From an uncultured beta proteobacterium (GTDB taxonomy: Bacteria > Pseudomonadota > Gammaproteobacteria > Burkholderiales > Burkholderiaceae_C), in NCBI GenBank assembly GCA_903828665.1, contig CAIKMZ010000112.1:1-56094 (forward strand): 56,094 bases of DNA. The letters are read 5' to 3'. The notes under the pieces were generated by a model. It did not search any database and was not told the origin of the DNA. It was given only the letters and a program-made list of their open reading frames with translations. How positions within the stretch are numbered: the first letter of the stretch is position 1; each line of letters begins with the position of its first letter. Of this stretch, positions 37,304-45,961 are shown one piece after another. A program made the translations under genes and the position numbers.

Positions 37304-38539
37304 ATGGATTCCATGCGCTTCTTCAAAGACCTGAGCCTGTCGGCCTTCTCGGCCGGTTTCGTCGCGGTGCTGGTCGGGTTCACCAGTTCGGTGGCGATCG
37401 TGTTTCAGGCAGCGCTGGCCTTCAAGGCCGGCCCGGAACTGATCACCTCCTGGATGTGGGCGCTCGGCCTGGGCATGGGGTTGTGCACGCTGCTGCCTTC
37501 GCTGTGGCTGCGCAAGCCCGTGATGGTGGCCTGGAGCACGCCGGGCGCGGCGGTGCTGGCGACGGCCGGCCTGGCCGGCGGCTTCTCGATGGCCGAGGCC
37601 GTTGGCGCCTTCCTGCTGTGCGCCGTGCTGATCGCGCTGTGCGGCGTGACGGGCTGGTTCGAGCGCGTCATGAACCGCCTGCCGATGGCGATCGCCTCGG
37701 GTCTGTTGGCCGGCGTGCTGACGCGCTTTGGCATGCAGGCTTTCACGGCGGCCCAGTCCAACCTGCCGCTGGTGCTGATCATGCTGGCGACCTATCTGCT
37801 GGGCAAGCGGCTGGCCGCCCGTTATGCCGTGCCGCTGACCTTGCTGGCGGCCGTGGTCTTTGTCGCGGCGACCAGCGGTTTTAGCGCTGCGGGCATCAGC
37901 CTGGGCCTGGCGCGGCCGGTGTTCACGGCGCCGTTGTTCACGCTGGGCGCGGCCATCAGCCTGGCGCTGCCGCTGTTCGTCGTCACGATGGCCTCGCAGA
38001 ATCTGCCGGGCGTTGCCGTGATCCGGGCCACGGGCTACGGCGGCGCGGCGGACGGCGGGACCGGTGAGGGCATTCCCGTCTCAAAAATCATCACGCTCAC
38101 CGGCGTAGCCACGCTGCTGCTGGCGCCGTTCGGCGCATTTGCGCTGAACTTCAGCGCAATCACCGCGGCGATCTGCATGGGCCGCGAGGCGCACCCGGAC
38201 CCCGAGCGGCGCTACACGGCGGCGGTCTCCTGCGGCGCCATCTACATGCTGATCGGCCTCTTCGGCGCCGCCATCACCGGCGTGCTGACGGCGTTTCCGA
38301 AAGAACTGATCGCGGCCATCGCCGGTCTGGCCCTGCTGGGCACCATCGGCGGCGCGCTGGCCACCGCAGTGCGCGACGACCTGCACCGCGAAGCGGCCAT
38401 CATTACCTTTCTCGTCACGCTCAGCGGCGTCGTCATTGCCGGTGTCGGCTCGGCATTCTGGGGCGTGCTTGCCGGCGCATTGGCCCTGTTTGTGCAACAG
38501 TACGGCAAGTCGCATTTTTCTGAACACCGAACGCACTGA
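37304..38539 (+). CDS. benE: BenE-family transporter
   Basis: 411 residues with 12-14 predicted helices. Family signature stretches include GFVAVLVGFTSSVAIVFQAA near residue 15, WSTPGAAVLATAGLAGGFS, and LPLFVVTMASQNLPGVAVIR with the conserved Gln-Asn. BenE of Acinetobacter is a benzoate/H+ symporter. Other members of the family are uncharacterised, so the substrate is uncertain. No benzoate catabolism genes are in the window. The start is ATG 37304; ATG 37313 (MRFFKDLSLS) is possible. It sits between kup and gshB, 14 bases before the latter, so it may be co-transcribed with gshB. Confidence 0.85.
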   Translation: MDSMRFFKDLSLSAFSAGFVAVLVGFTSSVAIVFQAALAFKAGPELITSWMWALGLGMGLCTLLPSLWLRKPVMVAWSTPGAAVLATAGLAGGFSMAEAVGAFLLCAVLIALCGVTGWFERVMNRLPMAIASGLLAGVLTRFGMQAFTAAQSNLPLVLIMLATYLLGKRLAARYAVPLTLLAAVVFVAATSGFSAAGISLGLARPVFTAPLFTLGAAISLALPLFVVTMASQNLPGVAVIRATGYGGAADGGTGEGIPVSKIITLTGVATLLLAPFGAFALNFSAITAAICMGREAHPDPERRYTAAVSCGAIYMLIGLFGAAITGVLTAFPKELIAAIAGLALLGTIGGALATAVRDDLHREAAIITFLVTLSGVVIAGVGSAFWGVLAGALALFVQQYGKSHFSEHRTH

Positions 38540-38553
38540 GGCTCAAGCGCACC

Positions 38554-39501
38554 ATGAAACTGCTTTTCGTCACCGATCCGCTGGAAACCTTCAAGATCTA
38601 CAAGGACACGACCTTCGCCATGATGCGCGAGGCGGAACAGCGCGGCCACACGGTGGCCGCCTGCCAGCCGCAGGACCTGATGTGGCAGCGCGGCGCGGCC
38701 GTCACGGGCCATGTGCGCGACATCGTGCTGACGGGCGACGCTACGCATTGGTTCGAAGTGCGCCAGTCGCGCCTGGTGGCGCTCAAGGAATTGGACGCGA
38801 TCCTGATGCGCAAGGACCCGCCCTTTGACAGCGAGTACTTCTACGCCACGCACCTGCTGGAACAGGCCGAGCGCGACGGCGCGCGGGTCTTCAACCGGCC
38901 GCGCGCGCTGCGCGACCATCCGGAAAAGCTCGCCATCATGGAGTTTCCGCAGTTCATCGGCCCAACGCTGGTGACGCGCGACGAGGCCGACATCAAGCGC
39001 TTCCACGCCGAGCACGGCGACATCATCCTGAAGCCGCTCGACGGCATGGGCGGCATGGGTATCTTCCGCGTCGGCCCCGACGGCCTAAACCTGGGCTCGA
39101 TCACCGAGACGCTGAACCGCCACGGCGCTCAAAGCCTGATGGTGCAGAAGTTCCTGCCCGAGATCGTCGCCGGCGACAAGCGCGTGCTGGTGATCGGCGG
39201 CAAGCCGGTGCCGTTCAGCCTGGCGCGCATTCCGCAGGGCGGTGAGGTGCGCGGCAACTTGGCGGCCGGCGGCAAGGGCGTGGCGCAGCCGCTGAGTGAG
39301 CGCGACCGCTTCATCGCCGAGTCACTGGGACCAGTCCTGCACGGGCGCGGCCTGCTGCTGGTGGGGCTTGATGTGATCGGCGACAGCCTGACCGAAATCA
39401 ACGTCACCAGCCCGACCTGTTTCCAGGAGATCCGCGATCAGACCGGGTTCGACGTGGCGGCGATGTTTGTCGACGCCTTGGAGCAGGCGCTCGAGAACTG
39501 A
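38554..39501 (+). CDS. gshB: Glutathione synthetase
   Basis: 315 residues. It ligates glycine to gamma-glutamylcysteine with ATP. Typical of prokaryotic GshB: MKLLFVTDPLETFKIYKDTT at the start, LMRKDPPFDSEYFYATHLLE, the ATP-grasp loop LKPLDGMGGMGIFRV, IPQGGEVRGNLAAGGKG, and the metal-binding TEINVTSPTCFQEI. The gene ends 64 bases inside the convergent amidotransferase gene. It follows the BenE-type gene by 14 bases and belongs with gshA 3.3 kb upstream. Confidence 0.96.
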   Translation: MKLLFVTDPLETFKIYKDTTFAMMREAEQRGHTVAACQPQDLMWQRGAAVTGHVRDIVLTGDATHWFEVRQSRLVALKELDAILMRKDPPFDSEYFYATHLLEQAERDGARVFNRPRALRDHPEKLAIMEFPQFIGPTLVTRDEADIKRFHAEHGDIILKPLDGMGGMGIFRVGPDGLNLGSITETLNRHGAQSLMVQKFLPEIVAGDKRVLVIGGKPVPFSLARIPQGGEVRGNLAAGGKGVAQPLSERDRFIAESLGPVLHGRGLLLVGLDVIGDSLTEINVTSPTCFQEIRDQTGFDVAAMFVDALEQALEN

Positions 39502-40310
39502 CAACCTGGCGCGCAGGCGGCATTGCTGCAGCGTGCGACGGCGCCGTCGACAAAGACCTTGAGTTCACCGGGCGCCATGGCGATCCAGTCCTCGTTGGTC
39601 GTGAGAGGCTCTGTCACGACGATCGCCAGCCGATCATCGGGGCCGTTGAGATCGGCCAGATTGACGTCGACATCCTCGTCCTTCAGGTGCACCTCGGTGA
39701 ACGGGTGCTGGCGCAGCACGTAATGCAGCTTGGTGCTGGCGTGCGCCCACAAGGCTTGGCCATTGCTCAGCAGGAAATTGAAGGTGCCGAACTTGGCAAT
39801 CTGCGGCACCAGTTCCGCGAGCGTCCGGCTCAACTCGTCGACGCTGGGCACACCGGCGTGCGATTTGTCCAGTTCCTGCAGCAGCCAGCAAAACGCGAGT
39901 TCGCTGTCCGTGTTGCCAACGGGTCTGAAACTGCCGTGCAGGTAGGGCGTGTAATCCTTCAGGTCGCCGTTGTGGGCGAAGACCCAATAGCGCCCCCACA
40001 ACTCGCGCACGAACGGGTGGCAGTTCTCCAGCGTGACCGCTCCGACCGTGGCCTTGCGCACATGGGCCACCACGTTGTGGCTCTTGATCGGGTAGCTGCG
40101 CAGCATGTTGGCGATCGGCGAGGTCGAAGCCCCTTCCTTGTCGACAAAATGGCGCACGCCCTTGCCCGGTGTCGCGCCCTCGCCCTCGAAGAAGGCGATG
40201 CCCCAGCCGTCGGCGTGGTGGTCGGTACAGCCGCCACGCTGCGAAAACCCGGTGAAGCTCAGCGTAAGGCTGGCGGGCAGATGGCTGTTCATTCCAAGCA
40301 ATTGGCACAT
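39438..40310 (-). CDS. Class II glutamine amidotransferase (YafJ-like)
   Basis: 290 residues. The nucleophile is Cys2 of MCQLLGMNSHLPAS (after Met removal), followed by HADGWGIAFFEG, VVAHVRKATVG, NCHPFVRELWGRYWVFAHNG and NTDSELAFCWLL, the usual Ntn-amidotransferase core. The substrate is unknown for the family. The last 21 codons lie antisense to the 3' end of gshB, and the C-terminal tail (RCSNAACAPGCQFSSACSK) is unlike the preceding sequence, so the original stop may have been lost and the frame extended. The start ATG 40310 has no Shine-Dalgarno but is preceded by TAAACT at 6 nt. Confidence 0.9.
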   Translation of the reverse strand: MCQLLGMNSHLPASLTLSFTGFSQRGGCTDHHADGWGIAFFEGEGATPGKGVRHFVDKEGASTSPIANMLRSYPIKSHNVVAHVRKATVGAVTLENCHPFVRELWGRYWVFAHNGDLKDYTPYLHGSFRPVGNTDSELAFCWLLQELDKSHAGVPSVDELSRTLAELVPQIAKFGTFNFLLSNGQALWAHASTKLHYVLRQHPFTEVHLKDEDVDVNLADLNGPDDRLAIVVTEPLTTNEDWIAMAPGELKVFVDGAVARCSNAACAPGCQFSSACSKASTNIAATSNPV

Positions 40311-40316
40311 GCTGCG

Positions 40317-40322
40317 AGTTTA
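40317..40322 (-). promoter_or_regulatory. TAAACT -10-like box of the amidotransferase gene
   Basis: On the minus strand TAAACT lies exactly 6 nt before the ATG at 40310, the same layout as for pyrF, uvrD and DUF2782, predicting a leaderless mRNA. Confidence 0.4.
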
Positions 40323-40335
40323 CTGCGCGCCACTG

Positions 40336-40405
40336 CTGTCATTGCGCCCAAGTTGTCGTTGCACCCCAAGTTGTCATTGCGGGCCTGACCTGCAATCCAT
40401 GCAGC
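40336..40405. repeat. Partial palindromic repeat with three tandem 17-18-bp head units
   Basis: The head of the 37181 repeat appears three times in tandem with variation: 336-352, 353-370 and 371-388, each of the form YTGTCRTTGCRCCCAAG or TTGTCATTGCGGGCCTG. The third runs on into ATTGCGGG...TGCAATCCATGC as in the full copy. The array lies between the amidotransferase and the exporter genes. Confidence 0.7.
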
Positions 40406-40426
40406 CGCGTTGCACCCGATCCCGCA

Positions 40427-41908
40427 TCAACCGGGTTTTGCCAGACGCGTCCCGGCCCGCAACCGCCAAGCGGCCAGTAGCGCCAATGCGCACAGGGCGG
40501 CCAGCATGTAGAAGGCCTCATCGAACGCCGCCAGGCGGCCCGGGCTGCTCGCGGGATTGCTCAGCACGTCGCCGTGCGCCGCCAGACGCCATTCGAGCAC
40601 GATGCCGCAGACGCTGACGCCGGCCGCGCCGCCGAGCGTGCGCAGGAAGTTGATCGTGCTCGACCCCTGCGGCAACAGGGCCCGCTCCAGGCCACGCAGC
40701 GAACCCGAGTTGAGCGATGGCAGGATGAAGCCCAGGCCGATGCGCCCGACGATGGCCCAGGCCGTCAGCAGCCAGATGCTGACGCTCGGGCCGACCGTGC
40801 CCATCAGGGCGAAGGACGTTGCCAGCAGGACCAACCCGGCGCTGACCAGCAGATGCGTCGGCTGCCGGTCCGCAAGACGACCGACCAGCGGAATCGTGAT
40901 GCCCAACATCAGCCCGGCCGGCAGCAGCACGGTGCCGACATGCGAAGGTGACAGCATCAATCCGAGCCGCATGTAGACCGGCAGCAGGTAGGTGGAGCCG
41001 AACAGCGCCATGCCGTAGATGAAGGCGACGATGCTGCCCATGGCAAACGGGCGATGGTTGAATAGCGCCAGGTTCATCAGTGGCGGATCACCCTCCTGCG
41101 CCAAGGCGCGGCCGAGCCGGTGCTGGCGCATGACAAAGCCGATCATGGCGCCGAGCGCGGCGGCGAGCAGCAGCAGGGCCGTCGGATTCGCCCGGCCGTG
41201 CAGTTGCACCAGGCCGTTGAGCAGGCAGATCGTGCCGCCACCGGCGAGCAGCAGTCCCGGCCAGTCGAGCTTGCCGCCACGATTCTTCGCCAGCAGGCTG
41301 CGCGGTGGCGTGGTCGGCACGTAACGCCGCGCCAGCCAGAGCGAGGCCAGGCAGAACGGGACGACCATGAAGAAGATCGAGCGCCAGCCGAACCAGTCCA
41401 CCAGCAGGCCGCCCACGCTCGGTCCGATGGCCGGCGCCAGCACTACGCCCATGCCGAAGATGCCGCCGGCGCGCCCCTGCTCATGCGGCTGGAAGGACTG
41501 CACGATGATGATGGCGGGGATCGGCTGCACGACACCGGCCGCCAGCCCGGCCACCACGCGCGCTGCCAGCACGAGCGAAAAATCCGGGGCCAGCGCGCCC
41601 ACCAGGTTGCCCGCGAGCAGGACCAGCATGGTGCCGGCATAGGTGCGCCGGTAACCGTAGCGCGCCAGCAGCCAGGGTGTGGTCAGCATCGAGACCGTCA
41701 TGGCGATCATGAAGCCCGAGGCCACCCATTGCGCGCGCTCCTGGCCCAGGCCGAAGTGGCGGCTCATGTCGGGCACGGCCACATTGATGATGGTCGAGGA
41801 CATGATGGCCGCCATGGTGCCGACCATCACGGCCAGCAGCAGCAGCCAACGATACTTCTCGCCGTAGAGCGCCTGCAGTTCGGTCAGTGTGGCGCTCGGG
41901 CCGGGCAT
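40427..41908 (-). CDS. MFS multidrug exporter, DHA2 (EmrB/QacA) type
   Basis: About 493 residues with 14 predicted helices. Motifs are STIINVAVPDMSRHF (DHA2 helix 1), WVASGFMIAMTVSMLTTPWL, the A-motif-like ARYGYRRTYAGTMLVLL, and motif C GMGVVLAPAIGPSVGGLLVD. These export drugs or other hydrophobic compounds using the proton gradient. No EmrA-type adaptor gene is nearby. The start is ATG 41908 with GGGGAAAACC upstream. The open frame continues further 5' into the divergent CoA-transferase gene without similarity. The C-terminus is Arg-rich. The next gene (CoA-transferase) starts 64 bases away on the other strand. Confidence 0.9.
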   Translation of the reverse strand: MPGPSATLTELQALYGEKYRWLLLLAVMVGTMAAIMSSTIINVAVPDMSRHFGLGQERAQWVASGFMIAMTVSMLTTPWLLARYGYRRTYAGTMLVLLAGNLVGALAPDFSLVLAARVVAGLAAGVVQPIPAIIIVQSFQPHEQGRAGGIFGMGVVLAPAIGPSVGGLLVDWFGWRSIFFMVVPFCLASLWLARRYVPTTPPRSLLAKNRGGKLDWPGLLLAGGGTICLLNGLVQLHGRANPTALLLLAAALGAMIGFVMRQHRLGRALAQEGDPPLMNLALFNHRPFAMGSIVAFIYGMALFGSTYLLPVYMRLGLMLSPSHVGTVLLPAGLMLGITIPLVGRLADRQPTHLLVSAGLVLLATSFALMGTVGPSVSIWLLTAWAIVGRIGLGFILPSLNSGSLRGLERALLPQGSSTINFLRTLGGAAGVSVCGIVLEWRLAAHGDVLSNPASSPGRLAAFDEAFYMLAALCALALLAAWRLRAGTRLAKPG

Positions 41909-41972
41909 GGTTTTCCCCAGAATGGTTTGCGGATGATTTCGAGCATGATAGAGCCAATGGGGAGACGGCACC

Positions 41973-43940
41973 GTGCATACCAACTTCAATCTCAATGAGC
42001 ATCTGGGCTCCGGCACCCGCAGCAACAAGATCGTCTCGGCCGCCGAAGCGGTGCGCCTGGTGCACGACGGCGACACGGTGGCCACGTCCGGCTTTGTCGG
42101 CATCGGCTTCGCCGAAGGCATTGCGATTGCGCTGGAGCAGCGCTTTCTGGAGAGCCAGCGCAACAGTGGAACCGGCAGCCCGGCGCAGTTGACCCTGGTC
42201 TACGCCGCCGGCCAGGGCGACGGCCAGAGCCGCGGGCTCAATCACTTCGGTCACCGCGGCATGGTCAAGCGTGTCATCGGCGGCCACTGGGGTCTGGTGC
42301 CGGCCCTGCAGAAGCTCGCGGTCGACAACGAGATCGAGGCCTACAACCTGCCCCAAGGCGTGATCTCTCATCTGTTTCGCGACATCGCAGCGGGCAAGCC
42401 CGGCACGCTCACGCATGTCGGGCTCGACACCTTCGTCGATCCGCGTTTCGGCGGCGGCAAGATCAATGCGCGCACCACCGAAGAGCTGGTGCGGCTGATG
42501 CAGATCGATGGCCGCGACTACCTTTTCTACAAGGCGTTCCCGATTTCGGTCGGCATCATCCGCGCCACGACGGCCGACCCGGACGGCAATCTCAGCATGG
42601 AGCGCGAGGCGCTCACCCTCGAATCGCTGGCCGTTGCGATGGCGGCGCGCAATTCGGGCGGCATCGTGATTGCGCAGGTCGAGCGCATCGCCGCGCGCGG
42701 CAGCCTCAATCCGCGCCAAGTCCGGGTGCCCGGCGTGCTGGTCGATGCCGTGGTGCTCGCGACCGAGCCGTCGCAGCACATGCAGACTTTCTCCGAGCAG
42801 TACAACCCGGCCTATTCGGGAGAGATCCGCGTGCCCGTTGAAACGCTGGCCGGCATGGGCTTGAGCGAGCGCAAGGTGATTGCGCGGCGTGCCGCGATGG
42901 AACTGCGCTCCGACAGCGTGGTCAACCTGGGCATCGGCATGCCCGAGGGCGTGGCCGCCGTGGCAACCGAGGAACATCTGATCGACCTGCTGACGCTGAC
43001 GGCAGAGCCCGGCGTGATCGGCGGCATCCCGGCCAGCGGCATGAGTTTCGGCGCCGCGGTCAACACCCAGGCCGTGATCGACCAGCCCAACCAGTTCGAC
43101 TTCTACGACGGCGGCGGGCTCGACCTGGCCGTGCTCGGTCTGGCGCAGGCCGATGCGCACGGCAACCTCAATGTCAGCAAGTTCGGCACGCGGCTGGCCG
43201 GCGCCGGCGGCTTCATCAACATCAGCCAGAACGCCAAGATGGTCGTCTTCGCCGGCACCTTCACCGCCGACGATCCCGATGTGCGCGTCGAGAATGGCCG
43301 CCTGCGCATCGTCAGCGAAGGCCGCACGCGCAAGTTCGTTCAAGCCGTCGAGCACCGCACCTTCAGCGGCCGGGAAGCGCGCCGGCGCGGCCAGCGCGTG
43401 CTCTATGTGACCGAGCGCTGTGTCTTTCGCCTGATTGATGACGGCGGGCAAGGCGGACTGGAGCTGATCGAGATTGCGCCCGGCATCGACCTGCAGCGCG
43501 ATGTGCTGGCGCAGATGGACTTCCAGCCCGCGATCAGCCCCGATCTGAAACTGATGGACAGCGCGCTGTTTGCCCCTGGCAAGATGGGGCTGCGCGACCG
43601 CTTGCTGGCGACCCCGCTGGCGCAGCGCTTCGAGCTCGATCGCGCGCACCGCGTGCTGTTCATTAATTGCGAAGGGCTGGCGATCGACTCCCTGCACGAC
43701 ATCGTCGAGGTCGAACACACGATCGAGGGTTTGCTCGCACCGGTGGTGCACAGTGCGGCAGAGCGCGTGGCCGTGGTCGTGAACTACGACAGCTTCACGA
43801 TTCTGCCGACACTGGTCGATGCCTATTCGGCCATGGTCCGGCGCCTGACCACGCGCTACTACAGCCGCGTCACACGCTACGGTTCCGGCGGCTTCCTCAA
43901 GGCCAGGCTGGAGGCCGGCAAAAAGGCGGCTGCGCAGTAG
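41973..43940 (+). CDS. Family I CoA-transferase (fused alpha-beta, Pct/YdiF-like) with C-terminal extension
   Basis: 655 residues. Both halves of a family I CoA-transferase are fused: the alpha part has [23 protein letters not shown] and [17 protein letters not shown], and the beta part has [18 protein letters not shown] and the catalytic Glu in [15 protein letters not shown]. Pct and YdiF are about 520-530 residues. Here a further 120 residues form a separate alpha/beta domain ([39 protein letters not shown]). Probable reaction: CoA exchange between short acyl-CoA and carboxylates such as acetate or propionate. The exact pair cannot be told. It is divergent from the DHA2 exporter. fimV follows. 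Confidence 0.87.
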   Translation: MHTNFNLNEHLGSGTRSNKIVSAAEAVRLVHDGDTVATSGFVGIGFAEGIAIALEQRFLESQRNSGTGSPAQLTLVYAAGQGDGQSRGLNHFGHRGMVKRVIGGHWGLVPALQKLAVDNEIEAYNLPQGVISHLFRDIAAGKPGTLTHVGLDTFVDPRFGGGKINARTTEELVRLMQIDGRDYLFYKAFPISVGIIRATTADPDGNLSMEREALTLESLAVAMAARNSGGIVIAQVERIAARGSLNPRQVRVPGVLVDAVVLATEPSQHMQTFSEQYNPAYSGEIRVPVETLAGMGLSERKVIARRAAMELRSDSVVNLGIGMPEGVAAVATEEHLIDLLTLTAEPGVIGGIPASGMSFGAAVNTQAVIDQPNQFDFYDGGGLDLAVLGLAQADAHGNLNVSKFGTRLAGAGGFINISQNAKMVVFAGTFTADDPDVRVENGRLRIVSEGRTRKFVQAVEHRTFSGREARRRGQRVLYVTERCVFRLIDDGGQGGLELIEIAPGIDLQRDVLAQMDFQPAISPDLKLMDSALFAPGKMGLRDRLLATPLAQRFELDRAHRVLFINCEGLAIDSLHDIVEVEHTIEGLLAPVVHSAAERVAVVVNYDSFTILPTLVDAYSAMVRRLTTRYYSRVTRYGSGGFLKARLEAGKKAAAQ

Positions 43941-44025
43941 ACGGGCTGGCGCCCTGACCACGGTCCCGGTGCCTGCGGATGGCGCCTTGGTCGTGCGAGA
44001 ATGGCGCCAATTCAGGAATCATCCG

Positions 44026-45924
44026 TTGCAACATCGCGCCAAAATTTTCGGAATCGCCTTCGCTTGCCTCGCTTTCGGTGCGCAGGCGTTGACCCTGGGC
44101 CGTGTGCACGGCTCGGCGCTGATCGGGCAGCCGCTCAACGTGACGGTCGAGATCCAGCTCGACGCCGGCGAAGACGTCGCGGCCCTGTGCCTTGACGCCG
44201 ACGTATTCCAGGCCGACGTGCGCCAGGATGCGGGCCGCGTGCGTATCGCCATCGAGCCGGCGACGGGAAGTGCGGCCCGGGTGCGGGTCATGTCCTCGGC
44301 CCTGATCGAAGAGCCGGTTGTGAGCTTCAATCTGCGCACCGGCTGCGGGCAGAAGACATCGCGGCGCTACGTCCTGCTGGCCGACCTGCCCGGCGAAGTG
44401 ACGGCGCCGGCCGTGCCGTTGGTGCTGACCGCTGCCGCACCGGCGCCAGGCGCGACCCCGCTCGGACCCCAGTCGACAACTGCGGATACGGCGGCGCCTG
44501 TGTCGCCGGGTCCGGCGCTGGCACCCAAGGCGGTTCGGCTTTCATCCGCCAAGGCCGCCAAACCGGTCCAGCCCAAATCGCGTGTTCAACGCCGGGCAAC
44601 TGCCAGAGGCGCCAAGGGCAGGCACCTTGCGGCGCGCCGGCGCAGCGCGGTGCCGCACAAGCCCGCGCCGGTCCTGGCCAAACCCGCAGCCGTGCCGGCC
44701 AAGCCGGCGGCGGCGCGGACAGCTGGCGCGCCGCGCTTGAAGCTCGATCCGCTCGAGGTGTTGTCGGATCGCGTGGCCAATGCTGCTCCCGAGGCGCCGC
44801 CGGCCGTGCCGGACGAGGCCGCGCGCAATGCGCAGAAAGTGCAGCAGCTCGAAGGCGATGTGAAGGCTTTGCGCGACTCGGCCGCGAAAAGCGAGGCCTC
44901 GCTGGCGGACCTGAAGGCTCGTTTGCAAAAGGCCGAGGCGGAGCGCTCCCCGGGCGTTCTGGTCTACGCTCTGGCCGCTGCGGCGCTGCTTGGCGTGCTG
45001 GCCGCGATCTTCCTCTGGCTGCGCCAGCGCCGCGCGCTTTCGCTGGCCAGCGATGAATGGTGGAACGGCGGCGCAGCCAATGCCGTGCCGCCGACGTCGG
45101 ACGGTTTGGCTTCGCCGCCATTAACGGTGCAACCAACGGGCACGCGTGATTCGGTTTTCTCCGAGTTGATGGGCTCTGGCGCAGTGGCGGCCCAGCGCAC
45201 TGACGCAGCGGCAGGCACAGCGTCGGGCGCAGCGGCCCGGACGGTGCGCAAGCTCCGATCCAAGACGGTGCTGCATGTGCGCCAGCGGGCGCAGGCCCTT
45301 GTTTCCAAGGGCAAGGTTGACGAGGCCGTGCAGGTCCTCAAGCAGCAGATCCGCGACAGCAAGGAGCCCAATCCCTTTGTTTATCTGGACCTGCTGGGGC
45401 TGTTGCATTCCCTGGGCCTGCCGGCCGATTTCAAGCAGAGCTCCCAGGATTTCAAGCTGCTGTTCAACGTCGAGGTGCCGGAGTTTGCGTCCTACACCGA
45501 GCAGGGCAGGGCCCTTGAGTCATATGCCGATGTGCTCTCGACCATCACTGCCCTGTGGGCCAAGCCGGAGGCGCAGACATTCATCGAAGCCTGCATCTTC
45601 CGCGACCCCTGGGCCGACAAGAGCCAGCCTTTTGACCTGGCCGCGTTCCGCGATCTGCTTCTGCTGCAGGTGATTGCCCAGAGCGAGTCGGACGTGACGC
45701 CGGACTTTCCCGAGCTGTCCCACAGTGCGCTGGCCGAATTGTCGGCGCACCCGCCGGCCCCTGCACCGGCGCTGGATCTGGACCTGTCCGAGATTGAAAT
45801 CGCGGCGCCGCCAGCGGCAGTGCCGCGACGTTCGGACATCGACCTGACGCGCCTGATACCGGGCGACCATGAGCAGACGCTCACCGCCATGGCCCCGCTC
45901 GGCGGAAAATTGCCGCAGTCCTGA
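44026..45924 (+). CDS. fimV: FimV/HubP-like polar and pilus-assembly protein
   Basis: About 632 residues. A signal peptide (RAKIFGIAFACLAFGAQA) is followed by the FimV N-terminal domain (LTLGRVHGSALIGQPLNVTV, ending near residue 105 with the Cys pair of this domain), a long Ala/Pro/Lys-rich stretch, a coiled coil (about 275-315), one membrane helix (near 325, LVYALAAAALLGVLAAIFLW), and a cytoplasmic C-terminal TPR-like region around 425-560. FimV homologues organise the cell pole and type IV pili. The start is uncertain: TTG 44026 with AGGAAT upstream gives the best signal peptide. An in-frame ATG at 43969 would put polar residues in front. It overlaps nothing and stops 38 bases before uvrD. 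Confidence 0.82.
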   Translation: MQHRAKIFGIAFACLAFGAQALTLGRVHGSALIGQPLNVTVEIQLDAGEDVAALCLDADVFQADVRQDAGRVRIAIEPATGSAARVRVMSSALIEEPVVSFNLRTGCGQKTSRRYVLLADLPGEVTAPAVPLVLTAAAPAPGATPLGPQSTTADTAAPVSPGPALAPKAVRLSSAKAAKPVQPKSRVQRRATARGAKGRHLAARRRSAVPHKPAPVLAKPAAVPAKPAAARTAGAPRLKLDPLEVLSDRVANAAPEAPPAVPDEAARNAQKVQQLEGDVKALRDSAAKSEASLADLKARLQKAEAERSPGVLVYALAAAALLGVLAAIFLWLRQRRALSLASDEWWNGGAANAVPPTSDGLASPPLTVQPTGTRDSVFSELMGSGAVAAQRTDAAAGTASGAAARTVRKLRSKTVLHVRQRAQALVSKGKVDEAVQVLKQQIRDSKEPNPFVYLDLLGLLHSLGLPADFKQSSQDFKLLFNVEVPEFASYTEQGRALESYADVLSTITALWAKPEAQTFIEACIFRDPWADKSQPFDLAAFRDLLLLQVIAQSESDVTPDFPELSHSALAELSAHPPAPAPALDLDLSEIEIAAPPAAVPRRSDIDLTRLIPGDHEQTLTAMAPLGGKLPQS

Positions 45925-45949
45925 TCGGCGCGGCTGCGCCCGGGCTTTC

Positions 45950-45955
45950 TACAAT
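45950..45955 (+). promoter_or_regulatory. TACAAT -10 box of the uvrD-like gene (predicted leaderless)
   Basis: TACAAT is 6 nt before ATG 45962, placing the expected start site on the start codon. It lies in the 37-base gap after fimV. No Shine-Dalgarno precedes the ATG. Confidence 0.55.
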
Positions 45956-45961
45956 GCCCGC

